This document shows positions 1 to 11,142 of a stretch of 64,000 nucleotides of DNA, piece after piece (within the stretch, counting starts at the first letter, position 1; every line of letters starts with the position of its first letter). The DNA lies in assembly GCA_014084085.1 (NCBI GenBank), contig NPFB01000029.1, positions 193,714 through 257,713 on the forward strand. Direction: 5' to 3'. The notes under the pieces were generated by a model. The model worked only from the letters and a program-made list of their open reading frames with translations. It was not told the origin of the DNA and searched no databases. The translations under genes were made by a program, and so were the position numbers. This DNA comes from Hondaea fermentalgiana (taxonomy: Eukaryota > Sar > Bigyra > Thraustochytrida > Thraustochytriidae).

Positions 1-174
1 CCCGCCCCGCCCCGCGCCGAGCCGCGCCGAGGTCCCCCCTTGCGCGCTTGCGCACGCGCGGTCGCCTGCACGTCTTGAGCAGGCGCGCGTGTGCCTCTTG
101 TTTTCGCGACGAGGGCGCGGCACCGTCATCTTCTTGACAGGGTCGCGGCTACGCTTCTCGCAGGCGAGTGAGGC
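1..174. other. 5' flank of the PH-DysF-PH-VASt gene
   Basis: Very GC-rich sequence (CCCGCC and GCGCGC runs) immediately upstream of the start codon at 175. It presumably holds the 5' UTR and part of the promoter. I see no TATA-like box and no other gene. The window edge truncates the promoter. Confidence 0.5.
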
Positions 175-2913
175 ATGGAAAGCAAGCCGCGAGCCTCTGC
201 TGCAGCTACGCAAGCGGGAGGGAAGAAGCCACTGATGGCCAAGATGCCGGCGCGCAAGCTCAGCAAGGCCGCCACGAACCGCACATCTCGGGAAAGAGAG
301 ATGATTCGCGCCTCGATGCGAAACCTTCGAGGGACCCTCTCCTTCAAGCAAAAGGCACTCTCCAACGAGGAGGTCGATCTTGAACGCCGCGTCGACGACA
401 TGCTATGGGAAGGCATGGTCCTCGGTATCAGCGACGAGTACGGTCTCAAGTGGCGCTTCGGGAGCGCCGATGAACCTCGCGAAGCCATTGGCGGATGGCT
501 CTTTCAAGTCTCCCGCGATGCCGTCACAAAGAAAAAGCAAAAGGGTAGGCTCGCATTCTTTGTCATTGACGACATTGCGGAAAACCTTTGCCAAGTCAAA
601 GACGAGTGGGCTACCTCCACCCAACGCCAAATCTCCTTTTCCGAAATTATTGCTGTTCGCGCCCGCATTTCAACCTCTGGATTCGTCTACGTGCGCGTCT
701 ACACGCGGCGCAATCACGACTGGCTCATGATGCCTGTTCAGAGCGACAACGAGGACATTGTCGTGCGCTGGGTCGCTGCATTACGCCATCGTGCTCGAAT
801 TCTCAACGCCGAGCAGGAACGGGATCTCGAAGACGCCACGCGAGTCGCCATATGGGCCCAGTCCATCGCGCGCATGCGCAATGCGCAGGCCAAGGCCGAC
901 CGTCGCAGGGAGCGACGCAATGGTCTCCTCAAGCGCCTCGGGGCCGCCATCTACGGCTATCCCGACACGGACTCTGAGGACGAAGGCGAAGACGAGGATC
1001 TCGTCCCTCGCCGTCCCATGCAAGCCGTCTCTTCAATCTACGAACGCGGGTCTACGCGCGTATCCTCAACGCGTCGAACCTTTACACGCGCCACGAGGAC
1101 TTCGACGGTGCGCACCGCGCCCCCTGCCGAGCCTGCGAGCCCCTTTCTCGTTACCTTTGTCTCTGCTCTTGCTGCCGACTGGTACGATCTTGCCTTTGGT
1201 GCCGCATCAGCTTCTGATGCTACAAACCAAGCTGGTACGGGCGCGCGAAGCACGCAAAAGTCCCCGCGTCGATCTGTTTTCAAGCCAAAGCTTACCCTCT
1301 CCGAAGCTGCGTGGAACCAAATCTCGCAATTCGACGACAGTTATGATGAGGACGAAGAAGATCTCGAGACCGACGAAGACCACCAGCGCGGCACCTTGCT
1401 CTCGAACCCTACCTTTGTTCAAGACACCTTTACGATCAAGCCTCTCGAGGCCGGCGAGATCGAGGATGAGCTCTGGGAAAACGAGCGTTATGGTCTGAAA
1501 AAGGGATGGTCTGCGGAGGCGCTCCTGGCCACCGACCGGTGGCACTTTACCGATCGCATCGGTCGCGGCCAGCTGGAGAGTCTCGATGAACTCGAGGTCC
1601 CCGAGGGCTTTGAGATCACCACGGACTGGACACTCGACGTAAGCGGATCTATCAGTGGTCAATGCGGCGCCGATGGATGGACCTACGCCATGGACTTTGG
1701 ACCCCTCGACTCGAATCTGGCAAAGGGAACCCCGCGCATCGCCACCACGATTAGCACAGTGGTTCGCCATCGTCGCTGGTACCGCCGCCGCATGCCCATT
1801 CGTCAGAGCCGCATCGAATCTCCCGTGATCTGGCATGGGTGGCTCGGGCGTAGGAGCTCTGGAACGGGTCGCTGGCAATGCCGCTACTTTGTCCTCACCC
1901 AAGGACTGCGTCTCCATGGCAAGATTACCGGTATCGCGCTCTCGTACTTTCGCTTCGACTTTCCCAACCACCTCGAGCTTGTTGGATCACTCGACCTCGA
2001 TGCGTGGAACCAGCTCACGCGACATGAGCTCCGCACCTGGTCCCTTGACGGCGCTGTCGTCATCAACAAGAACGACCCGAGTCAGCAGCAGACGACCGGG
2101 CCGTACATTTTCGAGGTCTCTCTTCCGCAGGAAAAGCAGCCCGTCAAGTTCACAACCAACTCGCTCATTTCTCGCGAAAACTGGATTGGGGCCATCGAAT
2201 TTGCCCTCCGCGATCAGGTCAAGCGCTTCACCCTCACAAAGTCCATGGAGCTTCCTCTTGAGGGAGCCTTTCTTGACACGCCGCAATACTGCAACCTCAT
2301 TCTCGATCGTTTGCTTCCCTTGCGCGTCGATGAATGTTTTGACCTCCTCTACTTTGACGACGAGTTTCATGAAAACTTTTTCGAGTCGTGCAAGTTTGAA
2401 GTCGAGCTCGAGGAACCTTGGTCACTGGATACGCAGATTGGCTCGCGTCGGAAAATCGTATACCGAACACCCAAGCGAAAGGTCTACGCCGGGCACGAGG
2501 TCATCGCCAAAGACAAGCTCGTACGCTCAGATCCGGGTGCCGGCTATCAAGTAGACTCTTCTCTACAGAGTCCCGAGTCTCCCTACGGCAACATCTACCA
2601 GGACGAAATTCGCGTCGTTCTCGTCGACTGGAAAAACAAGATGACGCGCATCATCATCACGCACCAAGTCGATCTACGCGCCGAGGATGAGTCGGTCCGC
2701 GTCTTTGTCGAGTCCAACGCGCGCAGACAAGTCCTTGCTCATTACGTCGAAGATTGGCTTCCCTATGTTCAGACTGTGCTCAAGCGTCGCCGTCACGAGC
2801 AGCAGCAGCAGCAAGTTACCCAGCTCACAATCGCAAGTCCATCCGGTATTGCCTATCGCGTTGACGAAGAGGTGTCCTCGATTCGCCCCGTCAATCCTCG
2901 CTACAATTACTAA
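175..2913 (+). CDS. PH-DysF-PH-VASt multidomain lipid-binding protein
   Basis: A single uninterrupted frame of 912 residues starting at an ATG at 175 (an alternative in-frame ATG lies at 235). Domains read from the translation: a PH-like fold at about residues 74-211; an acidic low-complexity linker (about 265-400); a dysferlin-type DysF module at about 416-545, recognised by an ENERYG box, the GWS..LL.TDR motif, a DGWTYAMDF core and a closing VVRHRRWYRRR stretch; a second, clearer PH domain at about 549-682 (WHGWLGRR...RYFVLTQ...NWIGAIEFAL); and a VASt-like domain at about 692-876 (GAFLDTP... through a HYVEDWLPY C-terminal helix). PH and VASt families bind phosphoinositides and sterols, so a peripheral membrane or contact-site role is likely. 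DysF occurs in ferlins, Pex24-type peroxins and TECPR1. No transmembrane helix is evident. The domain calls are by eye. The VASt call is good but the first PH-like domain is weaker. Confidence 0.8.
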   Translation: MESKPRASAAATQAGGKKPLMAKMPARKLSKAATNRTSREREMIRASMRNLRGTLSFKQKALSNEEVDLERRVDDMLWEGMVLGISDEYGLKWRFGSADEPREAIGGWLFQVSRDAVTKKKQKGRLAFFVIDDIAENLCQVKDEWATSTQRQISFSEIIAVRARISTSGFVYVRVYTRRNHDWLMMPVQSDNEDIVVRWVAALRHRARILNAEQERDLEDATRVAIWAQSIARMRNAQAKADRRRERRNGLLKRLGAAIYGYPDTDSEDEGEDEDLVPRRPMQAVSSIYERGSTRVSSTRRTFTRATRTSTVRTAPPAEPASPFLVTFVSALAADWYDLAFGAASASDATNQAGTGARSTQKSPRRSVFKPKLTLSEAAWNQISQFDDSYDEDEEDLETDEDHQRGTLLSNPTFVQDTFTIKPLEAGEIEDELWENERYGLKKGWSAEALLATDRWHFTDRIGRGQLESLDELEVPEGFEITTDWTLDVSGSISGQCGADGWTYAMDFGPLDSNLAKGTPRIATTISTVVRHRRWYRRRMPIRQSRIESPVIWHGWLGRRSSGTGRWQCRYFVLTQGLRLHGKITGIALSYFRFDFPNHLELVGSLDLDAWNQLTRHELRTWSLDGAVVINKNDPSQQQTTGPYIFEVSLPQEKQPVKFTTNSLISRENWIGAIEFALRDQVKRFTLTKSMELPLEGAFLDTPQYCNLILDRLLPLRVDECFDLLYFDDEFHENFFESCKFEVELEEPWSLDTQIGSRRKIVYRTPKRKVYAGHEVIAKDKLVRSDPGAGYQVDSSLQSPESPYGNIYQDEIRVVLVDWKNKMTRIIITHQVDLRAEDESVRVFVESNARRQVLAHYVEDWLPYVQTVLKRRRHEQQQQQVTQLTIASPSGIAYRVDEEVSSIRPVNPRYNY

Positions 2914-3984
2914 GAGGGAGAGGAGGGAGGGGGAGGAGGCTTTTCCCTGTCCAGCAAGGCGCGAGACAAGCAACATTCTTTGTGTTCTTGCAAGGTCACG
3001 GAGGGCTGTTTCTGTTGGCATTAGCAGGACGCTATTCGTTTCGTGTCTCTGCCCCGCATCAATGGAGCATCTGCCGCGCGTGCGTCCTCGCCTCACGGAT
3101 TTGTATAAGGGTCTGCATGCCAAAATACTTTACGTATTATGGGATTATACGATTGTATTCTGGCACACCCCGACGCCGCAGGTGTTCGATTCATCAGACA
3201 TATCGCGATTCAATCGTGTGGTATCACGACAAAAGTATTCTGGGCACTCTCCTTCCTCGCCATTCTGTCAACAGCGAGGTCGCCTTTTTGAATCGAGCAG
3301 TCATAAACGTTCGAAAAGTCAACGAGGCATCACGAGACCAAGAGTAACATCTTTGTGAGACCACACGCGCGTGTCTTGACGGCCAAGATGTCCGTCTTTT
3401 GGGGAAAGAGGGGAAAACGTACGCATCGTCCCTTGGCACTGCGCCGCGCCGCCCCTTCCCAACCTATTTTGTTTCATTTGTATTTTATCACCACAATTAT
3501 GATGTTTACGATTTCATTTTGACGCGCGTTTTCTCGTCCGGCACACCGAGCCGCGCGTACCTTTGTTCATTCGATAAGAAGAAAACGGTACATGCCGGTA
3601 CGTACAAGTTTGGCCTTCATCTATGCCTCCGTTCATTCATCCATTCACACCGACGGAGAGGAGAGAAAAAGAGAGAGTGATCAATAGACGGGGAGTGGAT
3701 GACGTTGATTTTTTCCCTCTTCAGCGCATTCCTGCGCCTCGTTTGCAACGAGAATTGCCCGCTCCCCTTCCTCTTGTTGCTATTTAATCACTTTTGTCGT
3801 CGGGGTCCACAGACGCCGACCGCGGTCCTCAACTGACTTTGATATGCGCGCGAATGATTCGCTGTCCTTGTCCATTATTTAGTGCAGCATCTTCGTCTTC
3901 GTCTCGGATGACAAGAGTATGTTGGTGCGACAGCTCATCAATGCCTCAGTTGCGAGATTGCCATTGTTGTCCAGCATTCGCGTG
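2914..3984. other. Convergent 3' intergenic region
   Basis: 1.07 kb between two converging stop codons. Base composition becomes more balanced than in the genes. Short frames here have no recognisable protein features. It probably contains the two 3' UTRs. I see nothing else in it. Confidence 0.5.
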
Positions 3985-4953
3985 CTAAACCTCAATAATG
4001 TTGTTGTTCTTGCGCAGCATTTCGCTCACGCTCGTCGCGTCTGATGAAGATGAGGAAGAGCACGAATGTTCGCTTGCAATATCACCTTCTGCTTCGTGCT
4101 CTGCATCTGAATCAGTGTCGATACCAGAACTGTCGCGCATGCTTTCCAGAGAAGATGTTGCATTGCGTAAATCCTCCAGAAGCGGGTGACGCAGACGACG
4201 TCTGCTGCTTGTTCCCTGACGAGAAAAGGCCGGCGTGCGAAGCGGGGCGCGCCACGTGTTTACATCGCGGGACAGTAGGCCTTCATGCAACGACGTCCCC
4301 TCCTCACTTTCAAAGGTGGCAGATCGGGACCGGGATCGCGCTGCGCTCGATGCCGGGACCACGCCAAGCTCTGCGTCAGGCCCGCCTTCGATGATTACTC
4401 CTGCGTGCGAGCAGTCGTGCACGAAGGATCCTGGGTCTTCGGGCTGAAATGCAAATCCGTACCAGTACCTTGGTCCCGCCGTGGGCACGAGCACAAAGAC
4501 CTCGTCGCGGGTCTTGTCCGTGATAACGTTGCAAAAGACACCAAGACTGTCGTTCCAGTGCACGCGCCGTCGGATCATGGTCACGCCATTGTTGGATGCG
4601 TCGAGAGCCTTGGTGCAGCATCCCATGATGACGACGATTTGGCCGTCGCTCTGAAAGCGGACCTCTTCCGGCCACACGCCGCACTCACGAATCTTGTACA
4701 GCAGGAGTCCCCACATGACCACGACGAGAGCGCCAAGAAACACGAGAACCCAGCCCATGATGACAATGCCTCCTTCTTCCGTCGGTGTTTCGCCAGCGTC
4801 CATGATGTAATTGAGGAGAAAGGAGCCCGCGAAGACGCTGAGCAGCATGAGGTTCATCTGGCCCTGCGTCAGCATCGAGGCGCTCTGGCTCGCCCGGTGC
4901 ACTGCCCACGCGTCCGTCCCGTCGTTCATCTGGCCATAGTTCTGCGGCTCCAT
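3985..4953 (-). CDS. Predicted two-helix membrane protein, function unknown
   Basis: 322 residues, with an ATG at 4953-4951 and stop at 3985. After about 30 polar residues come two hydrophobic helices at about 34-50 and 62-86, with a short loop containing acidic residues between them. A soluble stretch follows (about 90-195), containing repeated beta-strand-like segments with a VIMGCC motif and a closing WYGFAFQPEDP segment. This could be a PH- or GRAM-like fold, but I cannot confirm it. The last 120 residues are Ser- and Asp/Glu-rich and likely disordered, a common phosphorylated tail. I do not recognise the family. Coding quality is supported by uninterrupted length, sensible composition and position convergent with the gene at 175. 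Confidence 0.65.
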   Translation of the reverse strand: MEPQNYGQMNDGTDAWAVHRASQSASMLTQGQMNLMLLSVFAGSFLLNYIMDAGETPTEEGGIVIMGWVLVFLGALVVVMWGLLLYKIRECGVWPEEVRFQSDGQIVVIMGCCTKALDASNNGVTMIRRRVHWNDSLGVFCNVITDKTRDEVFVLVPTAGPRYWYGFAFQPEDPGSFVHDCSHAGVIIEGGPDAELGVVPASSAARSRSRSATFESEEGTSLHEGLLSRDVNTWRAPLRTPAFSRQGTSSRRRLRHPLLEDLRNATSSLESMRDSSGIDTDSDAEHEAEGDIASEHSCSSSSSSDATSVSEMLRKNNNIIEV

Positions 4954-6978
4954 CGCTGCGCTGTGCTACGCTGCACCCGCACGCGGCTGAGCGGGCCCGC
5001 TCGAGTTCGAGCACGAGGCCGGGTCTGCAGAGGGCCGAACGGCGCGCCTCGGGCCGGCAGTCGGAGAACGCAGACCTCGTGCGCTTGTGCGTCTGCGCGT
5101 GCGTGGCTGCAGGCAGGCAGGCAGGCAGGCAGGAGGGCAGGATCGCGGCCCAGGGCTGCCGCCGAGCGCGGGCTCTGCGAGGCGGAGCTGCTCGCGCGGG
5201 CGCGCGCGCGGGGGCGCCGCGTCCGCACGGCGTCGCTCGAGGTCTGCTGGCACCGGCACTTGCACCAGTAGCAAGCTCGGCCTCATTTGATAGACTTGCG
5301 AAGGCCCGGCCGCAAGTGGGCGACCGGCCATTTGCAAATAGGCTATCGAGCGCACCAAGGGCAGAATTTCCTCTGCGTGAACATTGTCAGCCAGACTCTT
5401 CGTGAAGTGTAGTAGATGCACGTCACACTCGGCGTCTCTACGCAAAGCTTAGGAGAACGAGAGAAAAGATCGCTCGAAAGGTTTGACCAAAGTGACAGGG
5501 TTGGCTAATTTTCAACGAGTCGTCCATCATCCGCAAAAGGATTGTCTCGAACAAGAATTTTGAACAATTTACTTCTTTCTGGTTTGGAGGCGGACGAGCT
5601 CTTGAATGGATGTTGGCACTCACCAATAAATTTCAATCTCTACCTGTCTGCTCGTGACACTGGTACCGCACAAATACATACGCCTACCAACCATTTGATA
5701 ATACTTATTTCTTCAAGAAGTCGTCTTGAAAAACCTGCGAAGCCTTGGTCTCTCTCTACTTTGCTTGAGAATGAAACGGAATGAAAGGTGTACAACGCGC
5801 TACATTTGGAAAGCACAACAGCACGATGGAATGAGAAACGGCCCTCGCATTAGACGAGTGAGAACATCGTATCATTCATCTAACTCTGCGAGACGCTGCT
5901 TGCAAATCAGTCGGCCTGTGAGCTAGCTCACTCACCCTCCCAGTCACGCAGCGACTCATTATCCACTCGCACGCTGGCCGCAGGCGCGTTTCCTCCTGCC
6001 AGTGTCTCGCCATCTTTGCAACGGCGAACTTGGCGCGCACCGCAGGAAGGGCCCGCCTGCCACGCTCCCACAAACAGCCAGACCAGCTCGCTCAGCCTAC
6101 TACTCCTCCACAGAATGAACGCAAGAAAAGAACGTAAACCCAGGGCGTCTTCGAGTTCGCGCGCCCTCTGCCCTGACCCGGCCGAGGCACGCTCAAGCGC
6201 TCGTCGCGCGAGCGCTGGATCGCTCGAGCGAGCGCGTGGTGCTGCCTGCGTGCCGAGCACGTGCGCGTAACAACCGCGGTGTGCGCGCCGAGAGAACACA
6301 CATGGCCGTCGCGGCATCTTCGAGTCGAAGCAAACAACCGTGGAGAGCGCCTTGCGAGGGCAGCGCGCTCGCACGCAAGCAGGCGCGAGCTCGCGGAGGC
6401 AGCCCTCCCTCCTTCCCTCCCTCCCTCCCTCTCTCTGCGAACGCGCCGCGCCCCCAGGCCCCGCGAGCGCGGACGCCCTGCCCGCGAGGCGCGAGATCGC
6501 AGCAGGATCAGGCGGGTTATACAAGCGGTGGCTGCGGACCCGGCATCTTCATCCATCCCCCAATCGTCCCCGCCCGCCCGCGGAGCGGCGCAGAGCGGGC
6601 GCGAAGCCGCCAGCCGTCCGCCGAGGCGTCCTCGCGCGCAGGCCTGGCCGCCGCGCGGCTCGCTCGCTCCGTTGGTTCGTCCATCCATCCATCCATCCAT
6701 CCATCCATCGCGCCCGCCCGCCGCGCATCCCGTCGATCCAAACGCCCATCCCGCCCATCCATCGCAGCCAGCCACCCGCGCGAGGCTGGCGGCGGCCGCA
6801 GCCGGCTTCGAGGCAGGCCGCGGGGCCCGCCGGGCGCGCGGGCGCGCGGGGACGGCGGCGCGGCGGCGGCTCCCGCTGCCCCCTCGCGCGCGGGGAGAGG
6901 CGCGCGGCGAGAGCGGAGAGCGAGGCGTCGACGCCCAGCCAGCCAGAGAAGGACGCGCGAGTCCGTCGCTCCTCCGCG

Positions 6979-7013
<35 letters not shown>

Positions 7014-7185
7014 CAGGAGCTGGCAGAGGCTAGCCGAGGCGCGTCGCGTGGGCTTGGCGAGACGAGACGAGACGCGACGCGACGCGACGCGACGCGACGG
7101 CCGCTTCTTTTTCTACTGCTTGTCGCACAACTTCATCGTCGTCCACATCTTTTGCGTTATCTTCTTCGACGTTCACGAAGGAGCA
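4954..7185. other. Divergent intergenic region with simple repeats
   Basis: 2.2 kb between divergent start codons. It contains a (CAGG)n run at about 5108-5133, a more AT-rich core at about 5400-5900, a CT-rich tract near 6405-6432, (CATC)n at about 6680-6709, ten CAG units at 6981-7010 and a GACGC/GACGA array at about 7059-7099. CACTTGC at 5258 and GCAAGTG at 5312 match a motif seen in other upstream regions. Long frames crossing 6236-7186 are low-complexity GC-rich shadows. I could not support a gene here. It probably provides both promoters and a long 5' UTR. Confidence 0.5.
6981..7010 (+). repeat. (CAG)10 microsatellite in the 5' flank
   Basis: Ten uninterrupted CAG units, about 175 bp upstream of the start codon at 7186. 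They could lie within the 5' UTR. A pentanucleotide GACGC/GACGA array follows at about 7059-7099. Confidence 0.9.
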
Positions 7186-9552
7186 ATGATGGCGCTCGCT
7201 GTCGCCGGAAGCGCGGCGATTGCGGAGCAGGTGTTTGTCAACGCCATGGAGCTCCTGGGTGCCATGGTGCTCATGCTTGTTCTGGACACCACCTATCGCT
7301 ATGTCGCAAGGAGAATGAGCGCGCGGGATACCAAGGTTGAAGACGTGCTGCCGTGCCAGCAAAAGGGCCTCCACGAGCCAACGTCTGCGCAAAACATCGA
7401 CCAGGACACTGACGCGGCGCAGGGCGACTCTGCCTCGGCGCGCCACAACGGTGATTCTGTTGCGGAGAAAGCAGTTTCTACGATAAATGCGACCACAGTT
7501 GCTTCAAAACCAGACTCCCATGCCCCCACTTCAAATCGCGCTGCGAGCTTCGTAAGCGAGCCGTCAACACAGACAAAAGCTGACGATTCGCTGACGGCGC
7601 GCCTCCTGACCCGCATTACCGCCTGGGCATCTGCCCCACGCCGACGCACGCGTCAAGGTGATGCGCCGCTGCGCACGCTTCTCGAATTTCTCGAACCCCA
7701 AGATATTGCCAACATCCACTACGCATCGCCGCTGCTGTGGCGCGACCTCGTCGGACATGTCAGCGAGGCGCCTAAGCCATGTCAAGCGCACGCTCGCGCG
7801 CGTACTTTGGCCAGCGGGGACGCTGACCTCGACGCCATGCTCAAGGTGCTCGGCACCAAGGGTCTCCACGATGATCTCGGTTCTACAGCTTGCGCGCGCA
7901 TTTGCGACGCTGCGCTGCACGCCGCTTTCTCGCGAGACTGCCCTGCGTATGCCAAAAAAGCTCTACAGATTCTAACACCCAGCATGAGCGCCACCGATGT
8001 GCAGCACGCCCGCCAGGTCATTTGCGAGGAGCTTTTGGCGTGCGGGCTCGTCGAGGATGCCGAAATGTACATGCGCGAAATGGTGGCGACTCACAGCTGT
8101 CGCGTCCCCGCCAGTCTTTGTCTGCGCTTGTGTCTCGCCCATCTCTCGCAGTCATTCGCGGAAGCATGTCTCGCGGCGCCGTCATCGGGTTCATCTCCTT
8201 TCCGGAGCACCTCAAGTCTGTATTCTCTTATTACCATTTCGGACCGCAAGGCGCGCGCAAATTTTTCGCAGCGCCTCCAGCAATTTATTGACTATTGCGC
8301 AACATCTGCGGCCGGCGTTGGACTCTTTGCTGAGCCTGCTACGCTGTCGCTATGCGCCGTGCTTGAAGCCGAACATCGCATGTGCTCTCTCGACTTTTCT
8401 CCAGCGAGCACGGCCGGCGAGGCTTCTGATCAAAATTGTCACGACGAGCATGTCAACGTCAAGGACTCGAGCGCTGAGCCAGAGATTGCCGCTGTGAGCT
8501 CCCCGCAGCAGCAGTGGATTACGCCTGAGCGCTCGCGCAATGCAGCGCGTCTACGCTCACGCCGCACGAACTCCAACTTTTCCTCGGAAGGTATTGTCAC
8601 CACCACCGCCACCGCCCAGCAACACTCGCGTCGCCGCAATAACAGCGGCAGCACCGCCAGTACAACCAGCACAGGATCATGCAAGAAATCAGGACCGACA
8701 ACGCCAACGGCGGGGAGTGCTCGTCAGATTTCTCGCGCGACAGGCTCACAGCACAACCTGCATCAGCACCAGCACCAGCACCAGCACCAGCACCAGCAAT
8801 CACAGCAGCAAGGAACGACCACACCTCACCGTCAAAATGGTAAAAAGACACGTCGAGGCAAGCGAGGGGGCGGCGGAAATCGAGCTTCGCAGCATACTCA
8901 AGCAGGAACGCCTAACAAGCGTCCTTTGCACCTGCAACAACCAAAAGTCAAGTCCCATCCTGATGTTCATGCCCAATTCCATGCCCATCCTGATCGCAAG
9001 TCCCCTTTGCCGACCAATGTCCACTTACCGCCCCCGCCAATGCCAATGCCAACGCCAATGCCGTCTCAGACTCCGACTCAGACTCGGGTACAATCGCCAA
9101 TGCAATCGCCTCCGCAGTCACTGTCACATCCGCAAGTCGGATTTCGCCAACATGTTGCTCCTTCTTCTTCTTCTTCTTCTTCCGTGAATTCGCTCTCGTT
9201 TGCGGGTTCTGCGAGGCCGGTCTCTCTTTCCCCATTGCCTTCGGCTCAGTCCACCAAGCCCACCGTCGATACGGCTGCCACGCCGTGGTCGCTCTCAAGC
9301 TTTGAGCCGCCCTGCTTTTCGCCTGCCGCGACGTCTTCACCTTCGACAGCGTCGACAGTGTCGTCTTCGGATGCTTTCTTCGACAGCAAGATCTTTGCGA
9401 ATAAACTTTCGACGAGCAATGTCACGCCATCGGCTAGAGCGCCCAGCTTTGCACCTGCGCCTGCGCCAACAAGGCCTACAATGCTTTCTTCTTCGCCCTC
9501 GTCCTCGGAAATCAACGTGTCGCTTGATCTGTCCTTTCTCGACGAGCAATGA
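7186..9552 (+). CDS. Unknown protein with N-terminal hydrophobic segment and Ser/Gln/His-rich tail
   Basis: 788 residues from the ATG at 7186. The frame is open further upstream to 6340, but that part is Arg/Pro/Ser low-complexity derived from simple repeats, so the tandem ATG-ATG at 7186/7189 is preferred. A hydrophobic segment at about residues 20-37 could be a signal anchor. Residues about 130-400 are ordinary globular sequence with alpha-helical segments, including a Cys/Ala-rich part around nt 7880-8170 that resembles helical-repeat sequence but matches no family I can name. From about residue 430 onward the protein is low complexity: (His-Gln)n around nt 8761-8800, poly-Ser around nt 9160-9182, and Pro/Met/Gln-rich stretches. 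Function unknown. Confidence 0.65.
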   Translation: MMALAVAGSAAIAEQVFVNAMELLGAMVLMLVLDTTYRYVARRMSARDTKVEDVLPCQQKGLHEPTSAQNIDQDTDAAQGDSASARHNGDSVAEKAVSTINATTVASKPDSHAPTSNRAASFVSEPSTQTKADDSLTARLLTRITAWASAPRRRTRQGDAPLRTLLEFLEPQDIANIHYASPLLWRDLVGHVSEAPKPCQAHARARTLASGDADLDAMLKVLGTKGLHDDLGSTACARICDAALHAAFSRDCPAYAKKALQILTPSMSATDVQHARQVICEELLACGLVEDAEMYMREMVATHSCRVPASLCLRLCLAHLSQSFAEACLAAPSSGSSPFRSTSSLYSLITISDRKARANFSQRLQQFIDYCATSAAGVGLFAEPATLSLCAVLEAEHRMCSLDFSPASTAGEASDQNCHDEHVNVKDSSAEPEIAAVSSPQQQWITPERSRNAARLRSRRTNSNFSSEGIVTTTATAQQHSRRRNNSGSTASTTSTGSCKKSGPTTPTAGSARQISRATGSQHNLHQHQHQHQHQHQQSQQQGTTTPHRQNGKKTRRGKRGGGGNRASQHTQAGTPNKRPLHLQQPKVKSHPDVHAQFHAHPDRKSPLPTNVHLPPPPMPMPTPMPSQTPTQTRVQSPMQSPPQSLSHPQVGFRQHVAPSSSSSSSVNSLSFAGSARPVSLSPLPSAQSTKPTVDTAATPWSLSSFEPPCFSPAATSSPSTASTVSSSDAFFDSKIFANKLSTSNVTPSARAPSFAPAPAPTRPTMLSSSPSSSEINVSLDLSFLDEQ

Positions 9553-11142
9553 GTCGGACTCCTCCGTCTGGACCACCACCAGCCATAGATGGTTCTGCTC
9601 TGCACTGATCGGTGACTTGGACGAGAGTGAAGCCTTGTCGAGGCGAAGGCGAGTCGGGGCACGTACAATGTGTGTACGGCCGTGCACCGCGTGCGCGTGC
9701 AAGGATGACCGACGCTTTTCGTACGTCCCACCAGCCAGCTTTGCGCACTCCCTGGAGCCAGCCTTTTGCTCTGCTCACCTGTCAACTACCATACTATAAA
9801 CGAAAAAGAGTTCCAGAGTTAAACCCATTGCCCTTGGCGGTCGCTGTCGCCCGCGTCCGCTGGACGCAGACGCTGGCAGCAGCAGCAGCAGCAGGTCGCT
9901 CCTCCTCCGCGCGCGCCGTGCGCGAGTCAAGGCTTCGCGATCTGTGTTTCCCCTCCTTCCAAAGCAGCGGGAAAAGTCGTCCCCTGCGTGCGCGAGCTGT
10001 CTCCTCGACTGGCCAGGTCACATCTCTGCACTGCTCACTACTCACCCTCGCTGCTCCAGGTGTGAACCCTCCTCCCTCGGAGCTTTGTCAGCACGCAAAG
10101 CGGGCTGCAGACGCGCGGACTCGCGACCTTGGCGAGGCACGTCCGTCCTCGCGGGGAACGGCGACGTTCTCCTCCTTGTTGCGTGCACGAGCTCGCCGTC
10201 GCTTTCTGAGAGATGGAGCGAGAAAGCGAGAAGGAAAGCAACGAAGAAACAGAGACGACTCGATGGAGCAAAGGAGAGGGAAGGAAAAAGGAAAGGAAAG
10301 AAACAGTGGCAGAAAGGAAAAGCCGCGCCGACCAAGTGGAGTATCGCGGCGCGGCAAGTGAAGCAAGGCGCGCGCAAGTGGGGCAGAGCGCGGCGGCGGG
10401 GCCGCGGCAGAACCCGAACTCGCGTGGCCACGCGAGGCCGAGTCGGTCCGGCGCGCGGGAGGCCCTGCCGNNNNNNNNNNNNNNNNNNNNNNNNNNNNNN
10501 NNNNNNNNNNNNNNNNNNNNNNNNNNNNNNNNNNNNNNNNNNNNNNNNNNNNNNNNNNNNNNNNNNNNNNCGTCTGCCGTCTGTCTGCCGCGCCGCGCCG
10601 CGCCGCGCCAGCTGCTGCTGCTGCTGCTGCGCGCTCGGCGTCGGGATTTGGGTTTGAAAACCAATCCATTTCGGCTCGAGGCCCCAGCGCGAGCCGCGCG
10701 GAAGCGGCGGCCCCAGAGCGGGCCGGGCGCCGCGGAGCGCCAGGCGCCAAGCGCGGGTCGCGCCGGAGGAAGGAGGGGAAGGGCGCGAGGCGCGAGTCGC
10801 GGCGGGGCGCGGCGCGCGGGACGCACACCCGTGGAGAAGCAAACATCTTGCCCGCCAAAGTAAAGCTCTCTTTGGACTGCGGCCGGCCGGCCGACCGACC
10901 GACCAACTGCCCCGGCAGCTGGCCAGTACGTCGCTGTCGGTCGTGCGCGGAAGAGAACCCAGAGGAAGAGGGAGGAAGGGAGGCAGCGCGTCGAGAAAAA
11001 AAAAGCTCTGTCAGCAAGAAAGAGCCCGCGTACGTGCGTTGCCTGCGTTCCTGCGTACTCTTCCTCTGCTTCGCTTCCCTTGAATTTTGCCCCCATTTGA
11101 ATCTTCAAACAAGTAAGGACCGTCGACGACTTGCACGTCTGC
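9553..11142. other. Intergenic region containing an assembly gap
   Basis: 1.6 kb between two genes on the same strand. It contains the 3' flank of the upstream gene, GC-rich repeats, a purine-rich stretch (10200-10330) and a 100-N gap at 10471-10570. Three copies of a CAAGTG core lie at 10332-10380 (CCAAGTGG, GCAAGTGA, GCAAGTGG). No coding sequence is supportable; frames that read through the Ns are artefacts. Confidence 0.5.
10471..10570. other. Assembly gap (100 N)
   Basis: Exactly 100 N, the usual scaffold placeholder of unknown true length. Flanks are extremely GC-rich (GCGCGCGGGAGG and CGCCGCGCCGCG), which probably caused the break. Confidence 0.99.

Noticed and set aside
1207..1971. 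Long minus-strand open frame opposite the PH-DysF gene
   Set aside because: It is a shadow of the well-supported plus-strand coding sequence; GC-rich third positions keep antisense frames open.
6340..7185. Upstream 282-codon extension of the gene starting at 7186
   Set aside because: Encodes Arg/Pro/Ser/Ala sequence produced by CATC, CAG and GACGC repeats; the tandem ATG at 7186 fits better.
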